Source of the DNA: Methanoplanus endosymbiosus
GTDB lineage: Archaea; Halobacteriota; Methanomicrobia; Methanomicrobiales; Methanomicrobiaceae
NCBI RefSeq assembly: GCF_024662215.1
Contig: NZ_CP096115.1
Span: 2,294,001-2,358,000 of the forward strand
DNA: 64,000 nt
Direction of reading: 5' to 3'
Positions 44,718 to 53,975 of the stretch are shown in pieces (within the stretch, counting starts at the first letter, position 1; the number at the start of each line of letters is the position of its first letter). The position numbers were made by a program, and so were the translations under genes. The notes below the pieces were generated by a model that saw nothing but the letters and a program-made list of their open reading frames with translations, was not told where the DNA came from and made no database searches.

Positions 44718-45725
44718 TCAGGCAGTTGCCTTTTCGTAGAATGAAAGGTCAAAAATTTCGTCCTGGGTCAGTTCTTTCTCGATATATCCAAGTTCTGCCT
44801 GTGTTTTAACGTAATCCATCACACCTCCGGTGATGATATTTGGATCAGATACCCATTCTCCGTCCCAGTTGCTGAATGAGTCCTTAACTGTCTCAACGGT
44901 GTTCTTGGTGTAGCCTGAATAGATCTCGGCAGCTTCGTCTTTGTTTGCCTTGATATAATCTGTAGCCTTAATGTGGGTCTTTATAATTTCCGCAACTGCA
45001 TCAGGGTTTTCCCTGATCATCTTTCCGCTGACTACAAGTACACAGCATGGGTGGTTCTTCATCATTTCGCCGGAATTTACCACAATTCTGCCTGCGCCGT
45101 CATTTTCAACGATTGTGGGTGAGGGTGCCGGCAGGAATACTGCATCTATCTGTCCTGCGGTTATTGCAGTAATTGCATCTCCGGGGCCCATCGGGCGAAT
45201 GTCAACATCATTTTCGTCATCAATGCCGTTATCCCTGAGCCATCCCCTGAGGAGAGTATCCTGTATTGTTCCGGGTGGGAATGTTGCAATGGTGTGTCCC
45301 TTTAAGTCTTCTGGTTTTTCATATACAATGTCATTGCCGACAACGAGTGCAGAACCCTGTGTCTGTACTGCGGCGACAATCTTTCCGTCAAGTCCGGTTG
45401 CGAGTGCGGATATGACCGGGGCTGCGCCGACATATGCCACGTCAATGTCCCCTGCAATCATAGACTGCATCTCCGGTGCGCCTGTAGGGAACTGGAACTC
45501 GTTTTTGTTTCTGTCAATGGTGTATCCAAATGGTGCAAGGTTCTCACTCCACCATCCCTTCTCCATTGCTGCCATATAGGCAATCTGATGTGTGCTTGGC
45601 TGGTAGCCAAAATTCAGCTCTTCTGCTGTTCCTGCCGGTGTTTCATCTGTGCCAGTACACCCTGCTGTAAGCACGACAGCTGCCGCAATAAATACCAGTA
45701 ATATTAATCCTGAAATCTTTTTCAT
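44718..45725 (-). CDS. ABC transporter substrate-binding lipoprotein (NMT1/SsuA-like)
   Basis: A 335-residue lipoprotein: lipobox LTAGCTG (Cys about 23), a two-lobe binding fold starting LNFGYQPSTHQIAYMAAMEKGWW, and FPTGAPEMQSMIAGDIDVAYVGAAP. Closest in layout to sulfonate/nitrate/taurine binders. The ligand is not predictable by eye. First gene of the three-gene operon; its long upstream gap (45726-45935) holds the promoter. Confidence 0.92.
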   Translation of the reverse strand: MKKISGLILLVFIAAAVVLTAGCTGTDETPAGTAEELNFGYQPSTHQIAYMAAMEKGWWSENLAPFGYTIDRNKNEFQFPTGAPEMQSMIAGDIDVAYVGAAPVISALATGLDGKIVAAVQTQGSALVVGNDIVYEKPEDLKGHTIATFPPGTIQDTLLRGWLRDNGIDDENDVDIRPMGPGDAITAITAGQIDAVFLPAPSPTIVENDGAGRIVVNSGEMMKNHPCCVLVVSGKMIRENPDAVAEIIKTHIKATDYIKANKDEAAEIYSGYTKNTVETVKDSFSNWDGEWVSDPNIITGGVMDYVKTQAELGYIEKELTQDEIFDLSFYEKATA

Positions 45726-45941
45726 ATCTAACCTCTCCTGCGGGAGTTGTATAATTATTTCCTTAAGATTAGTATTTAACTGGTCTCATTCGTGCCAAAA
45801 TTATTTCCTTTTTGTATTGTAATCTCTATTTTTTTGGCTTTCTGGGTTATTTTTATCTGGTTATTCTTAACGGGTATCTTTCCGGTGCTTATGCGTGGAT
45901 TTAATCATTTATTCTGACACCTATAATAAGAGGAGTTGTTT

Positions 45942-47429
45942 TTGCATATGACAAAAGATCCACTCAGGGGCGGGCGACTTGGAGACTCACGCCCGTCTGA
46001 AGTCTGGGACTATTTATCCTCGATGGAAGCTGACCGCTTCATCGGGAAGGCGGACGTATCTGTTGATATTGCTCATCTGCTGATGCTTTCCAGGCAGGAA
46101 ATAATAGATCAGGAATCTGCAAAAAAAATAATGAATGTTCTGCTAAAACTGCATGATAATGGTCTTCCTGATTCAGTATATGATGAAAAATTTGAAGATG
46201 TCCATGCCGGAATTGAGGCATATATCATAGATAAGATCGGAATTGATTCCGGTGGCAGGCTTCATATGGGACGTTCAAGAAATGATGAGGTGGCGACCTG
46301 TGTCAGAATCAGGCTCAGAGAGGAGATCCTGGATCTGATGTCGGATGTTGCTATCCTCAGAAGTATCTTCTGCGGTTTTGCAAAGGATAATACTGATATT
46401 TATATGCCTGGATTTACCCATCTTCAGCATGCTCAGCCGACAACGGTGGCTCATTATCTGATGAACTATGAGCAGGCATTTAAGAGGGATTTTGAGAGGC
46501 TTGGCGATGCTTATTTAAGGGTGGATCAGTGCCCGCTCGGTGCTGCGGCCTTTGCCTCCACCGGATATCCGATTGACAGGGAATACACATCTGATCTGCT
46601 TGGCTTTGGCGGTGTTCTGGAGAACACAATGGACTGTGTTGCCGGCCGTGATTTTGCACTTGAGGTGATCTCGGACTGCGCTATCCTTATGAATAATATA
46701 AGCCGTCTATGTGAGGAGATTATCTTCTGGAGTTCTTCATTTGTCAGTTTTGTAATCCTTGCTGATGAATACTGCTCTACAAGTTCTATAATGCCTCAGA
46801 AGAAGAACCCAGACTGTGCCGAGATTATGAGGGCAAAGGCAGGTTCTGTCTCCGGATGCCAGATGGCGGCATTTTCAATAATAAAGAACCTCCCTATGAG
46901 CTATAACCGCGACATGCAGGAGTTATGGCCTCATCTATGGAAAGCAATAGTGGATACAAAAGTATCAATTAAGATCCTCAACGGGATGATAAGGACTGCT
47001 CATATCAACCGGAGGAGAATGGCGGAAGAGGCAGTGAAGGGAAATACGACTGCAACCGAACTTGCTGATATCCTTGTAAGGGAGTATGGCCTTGCCTTCA
47101 GGACTGCGCATAATATTGTAGGCCGTGCTGTGAGGATTGGGAAACTTGATCTGAAAACACTTGAGATGTCTGCAAAAGAGATGGCCGGCATATCCCTTGT
47201 GGATCTTGGTCTGACTGAGGAGGCGGTTGCTGACGGTCTTGAGGTAAGTACTTCGGTCAATGTCAGAAAAGCAACCGGCGGGCCGTCGCCACAGGCTGTA
47301 ATGGCTAATATAATGAGAAGTGAGGCTGCATATGCGGATGATCTTGAATGGATCAGAGGCCTTAAGATGTACCTTCACTCGTCAGAGAAGCATATGATTG
47401 AGAAAGCAAGAGAGATGGTACAGGAATAA
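45942..47429 (+). CDS. argH: Argininosuccinate lyase
   Basis: Final enzyme of arginine biosynthesis, about 495 residues. Conserved regions are EDVHAGIEAYI, GRSRNDEVATCVRIRLREE, TSIMPQ-like SSIMPQKKNPDCAEIMRAK (catalytic Ser loop) and PGFTHLQHAQPTTVAHYL. AGGAG at 45931-45935 lies six bases before TTG 45942 and 12 before ATG 45948; I chose TTG on spacing. gatD begins at its last base (TAATG). Confidence 0.95.
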   Translation: MHMTKDPLRGGRLGDSRPSEVWDYLSSMEADRFIGKADVSVDIAHLLMLSRQEIIDQESAKKIMNVLLKLHDNGLPDSVYDEKFEDVHAGIEAYIIDKIGIDSGGRLHMGRSRNDEVATCVRIRLREEILDLMSDVAILRSIFCGFAKDNTDIYMPGFTHLQHAQPTTVAHYLMNYEQAFKRDFERLGDAYLRVDQCPLGAAAFASTGYPIDREYTSDLLGFGGVLENTMDCVAGRDFALEVISDCAILMNNISRLCEEIIFWSSSFVSFVILADEYCSTSSIMPQKKNPDCAEIMRAKAGSVSGCQMAAFSIIKNLPMSYNRDMQELWPHLWKAIVDTKVSIKILNGMIRTAHINRRRMAEEAVKGNTTATELADILVREYGLAFRTAHNIVGRAVRIGKLDLKTLEMSAKEMAGISLVDLGLTEEAVADGLEVSTSVNVRKATGGPSPQAVMANIMRSEAAYADDLEWIRGLKMYLHSSEKHMIEKAREMVQE

Positions 47430-48655
47430 TGGATTCAGGAGACCGGGTGTCGTGCAGTTATGCCGGAAGCATGCTTGAGGGCACCTATATTACAAAGAGA
47501 GATGGTAAAGCGGTAATTAAGCTGGGAAACGGGTACAACATTGGTGTATCCTTTGATGCAGTGACAAAGACCGGTGATGCTGAGAAGAGAGAGGTTGTTA
47601 AAGGCGGATTTACTCAGGAGGAAGGTCTTCCTGATCTCGCGATTGTCTCAACCGGAGGAACGATTGCCTCCAAGATTGATTACAGGACAGGGGCTGTAAC
47701 AAGCCAGTTTGAGGCTGAGGATATTATGAGGGCAATTCCGGGTCTGGCTTCGATTGGTAATTTCACCTCTCATGTGCCGGCAACTATTCTTTCTGAGAAT
47801 ATGACTGCTTCCATCTGGAGAGAGCTTGCCTCAACCATTTACAGTGAGATTGAGTCTGGTGTTGAGGGTGTAATTGTCACGCATGGGACAGATACGATGT
47901 CATATTCGGCTGCGGCTGTAAGTTTCATGCTCAAAACTCCCGTTCCGGTTGTCTTTGTCGGTTCACAGAGGTCTGCTGACCGTCCGTCAAGCGATAATCT
48001 GATGAACGGTCTGTGCAGTGCTGCTGCGGCAGTATCTGACTTAGGTGAAGTTTCGGTTGTGATGCACGGGACATCAAGCGATGATTATTGTGCCATTCAC
48101 AGGGGAACAAGGGTCAGAAAGATGCACACCTCAAGGCGTGATGCTTTCCGGACTCTTGATATGGATATTCTCGGTAAGGTTGATTATCCGTCTCTGAAGG
48201 TCAGCCTGAATAAGCATGCCGGAAGGCGTGGCAGTTTTGAGCCTGAACTTCATGCTGATCTTGAGGAGAAGGTGGGGCTTGTGCAGTTTTATCCGGGCAT
48301 GAATCCTGACCTCATTCGCAGCTATGACGGTTACGCCGGTCTTGTCGTTGCCGGAAGTGGTCTAGGTCATACCTCTTCAGCCTGTATTGAGCCTTTAAGG
48401 GAACTGGTCTCATCCGGAACAACGGTTGTGATGACTTCGCAGTGTCTGAACGGCAGGGTCTGTGACCGTGTCTATGATACCGGCAGGGATCTCATTGAGG
48501 CAGGTGTAATTGAAGGCGTGGATATGCTGCCTGAGGTTGCCATGGTTAAACTGATGTGGGTGCTTGGTATGGAAGATGATAAGGAGAAGGTGAGGGAGCT
48601 TATGCTCTCTGATTTACGCGGTGAACTTGGGGGGTGCACGCCTCATGGATTATAA
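47429..48655 (+). CDS. gatD: Glutamyl-tRNA(Gln) amidotransferase subunit D
   Basis: A 408-residue glutaminase subunit of the archaeal GatDE enzyme that makes Gln-tRNA. An N-terminal AnsA-like leader domain precedes an L-asparaginase-type domain with the catalytic Thr in VSTGGTIASKIDYRTGAV and HGTDTMSYSAAAVSFML, and later GSQRSADRPSSDN. It is coupled to argH upstream and overlaps gatE by 11 nt. Confidence 0.95.
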   Translation: MDSGDRVSCSYAGSMLEGTYITKRDGKAVIKLGNGYNIGVSFDAVTKTGDAEKREVVKGGFTQEEGLPDLAIVSTGGTIASKIDYRTGAVTSQFEAEDIMRAIPGLASIGNFTSHVPATILSENMTASIWRELASTIYSEIESGVEGVIVTHGTDTMSYSAAAVSFMLKTPVPVVFVGSQRSADRPSSDNLMNGLCSAAAAVSDLGEVSVVMHGTSSDDYCAIHRGTRVRKMHTSRRDAFRTLDMDILGKVDYPSLKVSLNKHAGRRGSFEPELHADLEEKVGLVQFYPGMNPDLIRSYDGYAGLVVAGSGLGHTSSACIEPLRELVSSGTTVVMTSQCLNGRVCDRVYDTGRDLIEAGVIEGVDMLPEVAMVKLMWVLGMEDDKEKVRELMLSDLRGELGGCTPHGL

Positions 48656-50477
48656 GAAACTCGGTCTTAAAGCCGGAATTGAGATCCATCAGCAGCTCAA
48701 TACCAAAGAGAAGCTCTTCTGTCACTGCCCTACTCTGCTTCGCGATGCCGAAGAGAGAAATGGTGAATTTTTCAGATATCTCCGGGCAACCGAGAGTGAG
48801 ATGGGAAAGATTGACCGGGCGGCAGAGGAGGAGATGAAGAAGGAGAACCGTGCCTATACCTACTACGCCTATGACACGACCTGTCTTGTAGAGAACGATG
48901 AGGAACCTCCGGCACCGATGAATCCGGAGGCCATTGAATTATCGATGACTCTTGCAAAGATGCTTGGCATGACTGCTGTTGAGCAGATTCATGTGATGAG
49001 AAAGCTTGTCATTGACGGCTCAAACACTTCCGGTTTTCAGAGGACTGCCCTTGTTGCACTGAATGGTAAAATTCCGGCCGGTGCTGTTATTGAATCCATA
49101 TGTCTGGAGGAGGAGGCGGCACAGAGGGTTGAGGGGGATATATTCTCACTTGACAGGCTTGGCATTCCCCTTGCTGAGATCACAACCGGCCCTGATATGA
49201 AGACTCCTGAGGAAGTAAAGGAGGTTGCGGCATATATCGGAATGATCCTGAGATCTACAGGCCGGGTTAAGAGAGGGCTTGGAACCATCAGGCAGGATGT
49301 CAATATCTCCATTCGTGAGGGTGCCCGTGTTGAGATCAAGGGTGTGCAGGATTTAAGCCTCATTGAGGAGGTTGTGAAACGTGAGGTATTAAGGCAGGTG
49401 AATCTCCTTGAGATTCGCGCTGAGCTTATCCGCCGTGGTGCCTCTGTTCCTGAGGATTATACCGATGTCACATCTGTCTTTTCAGAGACCGGTTCCAGCA
49501 TTTTAAAGAAGGCTAAGACTATTCTTGCGGTTAATCTCAGAGGTTTTGCAGGCCTTGTCGGAAGGGAGGTCCAGCCCGGAAGAAGACTTGGCAGTGAGAT
49601 ATCCGACTATGCGAAGAAGTGCGGTGTCGGCGGGCTGTTCCATACGGATGAACTTCCGGCATATGGTGTGACTGAGGAGGAGGTTGCTGCTCTCAGGAGT
49701 TTTGTAGGTGCGGCTGATGATGACTGCGTCATCATAGTTGCAGATAAGAAGAAGAGGGCTGAGTGTGCAATCTCACAGATAATCAAGCGCTCAAAGATGG
49801 CATTTGAGGGTGTCCCTGAAGAGACGAGAAAGATGCTTGAGGAGGGCAGCACTGCTTATATGAGGCCGCTACCCGGGGCTGCAAGGATGTATCCGGAGAC
49901 TGATGTATTTCCGGTTGAGATTACCGGTGAGTACTGGGATTCACTTGAGATTCCTGAGCTTTTAACTGCTAAAGAAGAGAGGTTTAAGAATGAACTGAAT
50001 CTTGATGCAGCGGTTGCGAAACAGATGGCCTATTCTCCGCGTATGCCCCTCTTTGAGAGGATGATTCGTGAGGGTATTAAGGCAAATCTTGCGTCAAGAA
50101 CGCTTCTGGCAACCTTAAGGGAGCTGTACCGTGACGGTGTCGATACCTATTCACTATCTGATGATTCCCTGCTTGAGCTTCTGAAACTTGTTGAGGGCGG
50201 AAAGGCTGCAAAGGAGGCGATTCCTGATCTGATTCGTGCCATTTCAAAGGGTATGTCTCCGGCAGATGCTGTTGAGAGTGTCGCCCCCGGAATTTCTGAA
50301 GAGGAACTGACCGGAATTATCCAAACGATTATCGGTGAGAGGAAGGATTTCATCAAAGAGCAGGGCATGAGATCTTTAGGTCCTCTTATGGGTGTTGTCA
50401 TGAAGGAGGCCCGCGGGCGTGCTGACGGTAAGGTCATCAGCGAGATCCTTAAGAGAGAAATTCAGAGTGTTCTCTGA
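48645..50477 (+). CDS. gatE: Glutamyl-tRNA(Gln) amidotransferase subunit E
   Basis: A 610-residue tRNA-binding transamidase subunit: GLKAGIEIHQQLNTKEKLFC at the N-terminus, VIDGSNTSGFQRTALVA, GLGTIRQDVNISI, an inserted AspRS-like domain in the middle, and the C-terminal YqeY-like tail ending KEARGRADGKVISEILK. ATG 48645 is chosen, with GGGGTG upstream; an extension to 48621 would lie inside gatD. Confidence 0.95.
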   Translation: MDYKKLGLKAGIEIHQQLNTKEKLFCHCPTLLRDAEERNGEFFRYLRATESEMGKIDRAAEEEMKKENRAYTYYAYDTTCLVENDEEPPAPMNPEAIELSMTLAKMLGMTAVEQIHVMRKLVIDGSNTSGFQRTALVALNGKIPAGAVIESICLEEEAAQRVEGDIFSLDRLGIPLAEITTGPDMKTPEEVKEVAAYIGMILRSTGRVKRGLGTIRQDVNISIREGARVEIKGVQDLSLIEEVVKREVLRQVNLLEIRAELIRRGASVPEDYTDVTSVFSETGSSILKKAKTILAVNLRGFAGLVGREVQPGRRLGSEISDYAKKCGVGGLFHTDELPAYGVTEEEVAALRSFVGAADDDCVIIVADKKKRAECAISQIIKRSKMAFEGVPEETRKMLEEGSTAYMRPLPGAARMYPETDVFPVEITGEYWDSLEIPELLTAKEERFKNELNLDAAVAKQMAYSPRMPLFERMIREGIKANLASRTLLATLRELYRDGVDTYSLSDDSLLELLKLVEGGKAAKEAIPDLIRAISKGMSPADAVESVAPGISEEELTGIIQTIIGERKDFIKEQGMRSLGPLMGVVMKEARGRADGKVISEILKREIQSVL

Positions 50478-50697
50478 ATTAAATATATTTTCTGATATGA
50501 TATTCTCAAATTCAACCTACTTATTTTCTGATATTTATCTGAGATGTAGTATTTGAATCAGTATAGCTTTGCTGCTGGTTTTTTGATCTGCCGGAAATAT
50601 TACGGTAATTCAGTGACATAATAAATTCATTATATGGTAATCTTATGTGCTTGTTCTTCTCTTCCTTAAATAAGAATATCCAATGTGAGGATATTTA
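50478..50697 (+). promoter_or_regulatory. Promoter region of the DUF4258/DUF2283 pair
   Basis: 220 bp, A/T-rich, without a gene. An inverted repeat AATATCC (50675-50681) / GGATATT (50689-50695) lies just before the ATG at 50698, and its right arm includes part of the GAGG ribosome-binding site. It could be a repressor operator or an mRNA hairpin masking the site. Confidence 0.5.
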
Positions 50698-51021
50698 ATG
50701 AATATATTGGAATTATTGCAATATATCAGCAGTTTAAAGAAAGGAAATCTCTATGTTTCAAGGCATTTTAAAATCAGGTATGAAGAGCGAAAAGATAGTT
50801 TGATGCCTGAAATTGATGATTTTTGCAATCTGCTGAATATTGCTGTTCCTGTTGAAATATCTCAGCAGGATCTTCAAAAGTTTAAAGTTATATACAATCT
50901 TAACGAAGAATATGATTTAGTACTGATTATTTCAGTTAAATGGATAAACTCAGAAATAATAATTAATTTAATCACATGTTACAGGCAGAGTACCGGAAAA
51001 AGAGTGAGAAAAGATGAATAA
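50698..51021 (+). CDS. DUF4258-like protein, putative toxin
   Basis: A 107-residue protein with SRHFKIRYEERKDSL near residues 20-34, the His/Arg pattern of DUF4258 proteins (RelE-like fold relatives), and a beta-rich middle (VLIISVKWINSEIIINLITC). It overlaps the next gene by 8 nt. In other genomes DUF4258 genes often pair with DUF2283, as here, which suggests a toxin-antitoxin module. Low G+C for this genome fits transfer. Confidence 0.68.
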   Translation: MNILELLQYISSLKKGNLYVSRHFKIRYEERKDSLMPEIDDFCNLLNIAVPVEISQQDLQKFKVIYNLNEEYDLVLIISVKWINSEIIINLITCYRQSTGKRVRKDE

Positions 51022-51388
51022 TAATCCAGTTCAGCAGAAGGCAGATTCAATTGATTATGATTATGGGAATGACAGTCTGTTTTTGTATACAAAAGGAATG
51101 GGGTATAAACAGTCATTAAATCTGGATAATATAATTGTTGATTTTGATGACAAATATCAGATAAAAGGTGTTGAAATACTTGGTGCCTCTGAAAAATTTG
51201 GTGTTTCTAAATTTGAATTAAGGAAACCCGAAGAGATTAAGATTCATCTCAAAATATCTGAAAATGTGGTTGAACTCAGCGTCAATCTTACTCTTGAAAG
51301 AAGAAACCGGCATGTCCCTAAAGTAATCTCTGTAACAGGACTTAATGAGTCTAATATCCCATCCGGAACAATGGCCATGTCGTGCTGA
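51014..51388 (+). CDS. DUF2283 family protein, putative antitoxin
   Basis: A 124-residue protein with the DUF2283 pattern: IDYDYGNDSLFLYTK, then NLDNIIVDFDDKYQIKGVEI LGASEKFGV, normally a short acidic beta-rich domain of about 60 residues. A C-terminal extension (about 75-124) follows. It overlaps the upstream DUF4258 gene, fitting co-translation of a toxin-antitoxin pair. Confidence 0.72.
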   Translation: MNNNPVQQKADSIDYDYGNDSLFLYTKGMGYKQSLNLDNIIVDFDDKYQIKGVEILGASEKFGVSKFELRKPEEIKIHLKISENVVELSVNLTLERRNRHVPKVISVTGLNESNIPSGTMAMSC

Positions 51389-51470
51389 ATTTTTGTTTTT
51401 GATAGTCTTATGGTTGCAACCTGCCAGTGCCAATGTCCTGGGATTTTGAATATTAGCAAGGAATAATCAT

Positions 51471-52952
51471 ATGAAACAGTCCGATTTAACTCTTGAGATC
51501 GCTACCGGTGAGGACAGCACTCACCAGTTCAAGGTAAATATCAATAATGGTGAGTCTATAGCGGCAGAAATGGCGGCTTTTGCTAATTCAAAGGGTGGCA
51601 CAATATATATTGGGGTTGCTGATGACGGGACTGCTCCGGGCCTTACAAAGAAGGATGTTTCCCGGATTAATCAGCTTATCAGCAATGCTGCCAGCCAGCA
51701 GGTAAAAAGTCCTCTTGCCGTACATACGGAAAATGTTGCCCTTGATAATGGCAGGATTGTAATAGTTCTGAATGTTCCTAAAGGTATAGACAAACCATAT
51801 TTTGATAAAAATGGTGTGATCTGGCTGAAAACCGGTTCAGACAAACGAAGGATCAATTCTAAGGAGGAATTGCGGCGGCTTTTTCAGGTGACTGATCAGT
51901 TCCATGCAGATGAAGTTCCAACTAAAGCGGGTATCAATAAACTTGATAACATTCGCTTTCGTGATTTTTTAAAGAGTGCATATAAGCAGGATGTGCCATC
52001 GTCTTCTGAAGAACTTATCAGACTTTTGCAGAACATGAATCTTGCAGCAGACAATGGGATGCTGAATCTTGCAGGTGTGCTGATGTTTGCCGAAAGGCCT
52101 GAATGGATAAAACCACAGTTTATTGTTAAGGCAATCTGCTATCCGGGAAATGATATTCACATCAGTGAATATCTGGATACGGAAATTTATGAAGGTCCTT
52201 TTCAGAAGGTTTTTGAGAGTTCTCTTGCATTTATTATGCGTAATCTGCATAAGATTCAGGCCGGACGTGGTATTAATTCGCCGGGACTCCCTGAGGTTCC
52301 GGAAAGTGTCTTTGAGGAACTTCTTGTAAATGCACTTGTTCATCGTGATTATTTTGTAAGTGCTCCGATCCGTATTTTTGTTTTTGATAACCGGATAGAG
52401 ATTGTAAGTCCGGGACATCTTCCAAATAATCTGACAGTGGAGAAGATCAGGACTGGTAATTCAAATATAAGAAACCCGATTCTTGTCTCCTATGTTGCAA
52501 AGGGTCTGTTGCCATATCATGGGCTTGGTTCGGGAATAAAACGTGCACTGGAGCAGTGGCCGGATATTGACTTTGAGGACGATCGTGAAGGGTGTAAGTT
52601 CACCGTTACGGTTCACCGGAAGGTTGCCGGTGGGGCTGATGAACTGAAAAGTTCACCAAAAAGTTCACCAAAAAGTTCACCAAAAAGTTCACCAAAAAGT
52701 TCACCAAAAAGTTCACCAAAAAGTTCACCAAAAAGTTCACCAAAAAGTTCACCAAAAACAGAAGATCAGATTATTGAACTAATACTGAATAACTCCTTTA
52801 TCACTTCGGCCCAGTTGGGTGAAGTTCTTGGAATATCCAAACGTGCAGTGCTGAAACAGATTGAAAAGCTTAAAAAACAGGGTCGTCTGAAACGCATTGG
52901 TTCGACAAGAAGCGGTCAATGGGAATTAATCTCAGATAATAGTGATCGGTGA
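51471..52952 (+). CDS. AlbA_2/RecG-like protein with tetrapeptide repeats
   Basis: A 493-residue protein. The N-terminal AlbA_2 (divergent AAA-4) domain includes AAFANSKGGTIYIGVADDG (about residues 32-50), a middle ATPase/helicase-like domain has FEELLVNALVHRDYF and PYHGLGSGIKRALEQWPDI, and a C-terminal winged helix (about 432-480) contains FITSAQLGEVLGISKRAVL. Between them are nine perfect KSSP units. Likely a DNA-binding regulator; substrates unknown. Confidence 0.85.
   Translation: MKQSDLTLEIATGEDSTHQFKVNINNGESIAAEMAAFANSKGGTIYIGVADDGTAPGLTKKDVSRINQLISNAASQQVKSPLAVHTENVALDNGRIVIVLNVPKGIDKPYFDKNGVIWLKTGSDKRRINSKEELRRLFQVTDQFHADEVPTKAGINKLDNIRFRDFLKSAYKQDVPSSSEELIRLLQNMNLAADNGMLNLAGVLMFAERPEWIKPQFIVKAICYPGNDIHISEYLDTEIYEGPFQKVFESSLAFIMRNLHKIQAGRGINSPGLPEVPESVFEELLVNALVHRDYFVSAPIRIFVFDNRIEIVSPGHLPNNLTVEKIRTGNSNIRNPILVSYVAKGLLPYHGLGSGIKRALEQWPDIDFEDDREGCKFTVTVHRKVAGGADELKSSPKSSPKSSPKSSPKSSPKSSPKSSPKSSPKSSPKTEDQIIELILNNSFITSAQLGEVLGISKRAVLKQIEKLKKQGRLKRIGSTRSGQWELISDNSDR
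52647..52757 (+). repeat. 12-bp minisatellite inside the AlbA_2 gene
   Basis: Nine copies of AAAAGTTCACCA in perfect tandem (52647-52754) plus one extra AAA codon, each encoding Lys-Ser-Ser-Pro. No copy carries a substitution, which points to recent expansion or ongoing homogenisation. Unit length keeps the frame, so copy-number change would alter linker length without frameshift. Confidence 0.95.
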
Positions 52953-53043
52953 TTTAATTGGTCATATTATGGTTTAATGGATAAAATGTCGGTTTTTCAG
53001 GTCGTTTGCTGTGACCTTTTAAACCGTTGGTTCTTTCTCATCT
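52953..53043. other. Short convergent gap
   Basis: 91 bp between the AlbA_2 gene and the converging nucleotidyltransferase gene. T-rich pieces occur near 53013-53018 and 53030-53038; no strong terminator stands out. Confidence 0.35.
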
Positions 53044-53973
53044 TCACTCCCTGTTTTCAACGAGTGTCTTTGAGATGATATATTCGCCCCTGGCTTCTCT
53101 TGTTGAACCAATAATTAACCACTTCTCCTCACCATGCTCTTCAACATATCCGCAGGCCTTTATTAACTCACCTTCAAGCGCCTGCCCGCTGTAGGTGTGT
53201 GTGAATGAGAGCACCTTTGAGATCTCCTCATGATCAACAGAGTATATAGCAGGGCTGTCAAATGAGAATGAGGCATCGGTAACTGTGGCCTCAATCTCCA
53301 TCTTTCCGGTAACTCTGCCCTTGCTGACTGTTATTCTGTTTAAGTCCTCATAGTCGCGGGTATAGAGAAGATCAAAATAAGTCCCGTCAATCTCGCCGCG
53401 GTTCCACTTCCTCTTCTCATGGAGAATAAAAGTCTCATAATCTATCTCAGGAATACGCTTATTGTAAACCTTCTTCCAGAGTTCCTCAGAAAGCGGTGAG
53501 GCTTTTCCCTTTTCAATGGCAGCTATAAGGTTTTTCTGGGCCAAAAACCAGTATTTGCCATATACTACCATATCAATATCTGACGCATCATTCTCAAGTC
53601 CGAGAAGAAGAGATCCTGTGCATCCGGCCTTACCTTTTGGGACATCAAAAATCTTCAGCAGTTTTTTTACTCTTGGGTCTCTCCCTGCAATATTTTCTAT
53701 CTCAACCTCCGGTTTAATGACTTTTTTAATGTCACTAAGAGGAACCCTGTGAACTACATCCAGATATTCCGGCTTGTATTTTCTTATATATTCAAAAGCA
53801 GGCTCAAAATCATATTTTTTGTATTTTACCCCTTTCGCAGATGTTCTCTCGCCCTCTTCATCAGGGACATATCTCAAAACTCCGCCTGCCTTTTTCTCAT
53901 TGTCGTATGCCGAGACTGCATAGAGGCATCCGTCCTTATCCTCAAAAAAATCTCTCAGTCTAATAGATTTCAT
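53044..53973 (-). CDS. Predicted nucleotidyltransferase
   Basis: A 309-residue protein with a Pol-beta-type nucleotidyltransferase core: CTGSLLLGLENDASDIDMVV (about residues 118-137), where GS and the Asp-x-Asp pattern bind metal. Long N- and C-terminal arms have no recognisable domain. It fits the archaeal predicted nucleotidyltransferases (COG1665-like); the substrate is unknown. Two bases downstream of the tsaC gene, likely co-transcribed. Confidence 0.78.
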   Translation of the reverse strand: MKSIRLRDFFEDKDGCLYAVSAYDNEKKAGGVLRYVPDEEGERTSAKGVKYKKYDFEPAFEYIRKYKPEYLDVVHRVPLSDIKKVIKPEVEIENIAGRDPRVKKLLKIFDVPKGKAGCTGSLLLGLENDASDIDMVVYGKYWFLAQKNLIAAIEKGKASPLSEELWKKVYNKRIPEIDYETFILHEKRKWNRGEIDGTYFDLLYTRDYEDLNRITVSKGRVTGKMEIEATVTDASFSFDSPAIYSVDHEEISKVLSFTHTYSGQALEGELIKACGYVEEHGEEKWLIIGSTREARGEYIISKTLVENRE

Positions 53974-53975
53974 CT

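Noticed and set aside
52647-52757. CRISPR-like tandem repeat
   Set aside because: Units are contiguous without spacers and lie in frame inside a coding gene; it is a minisatellite.
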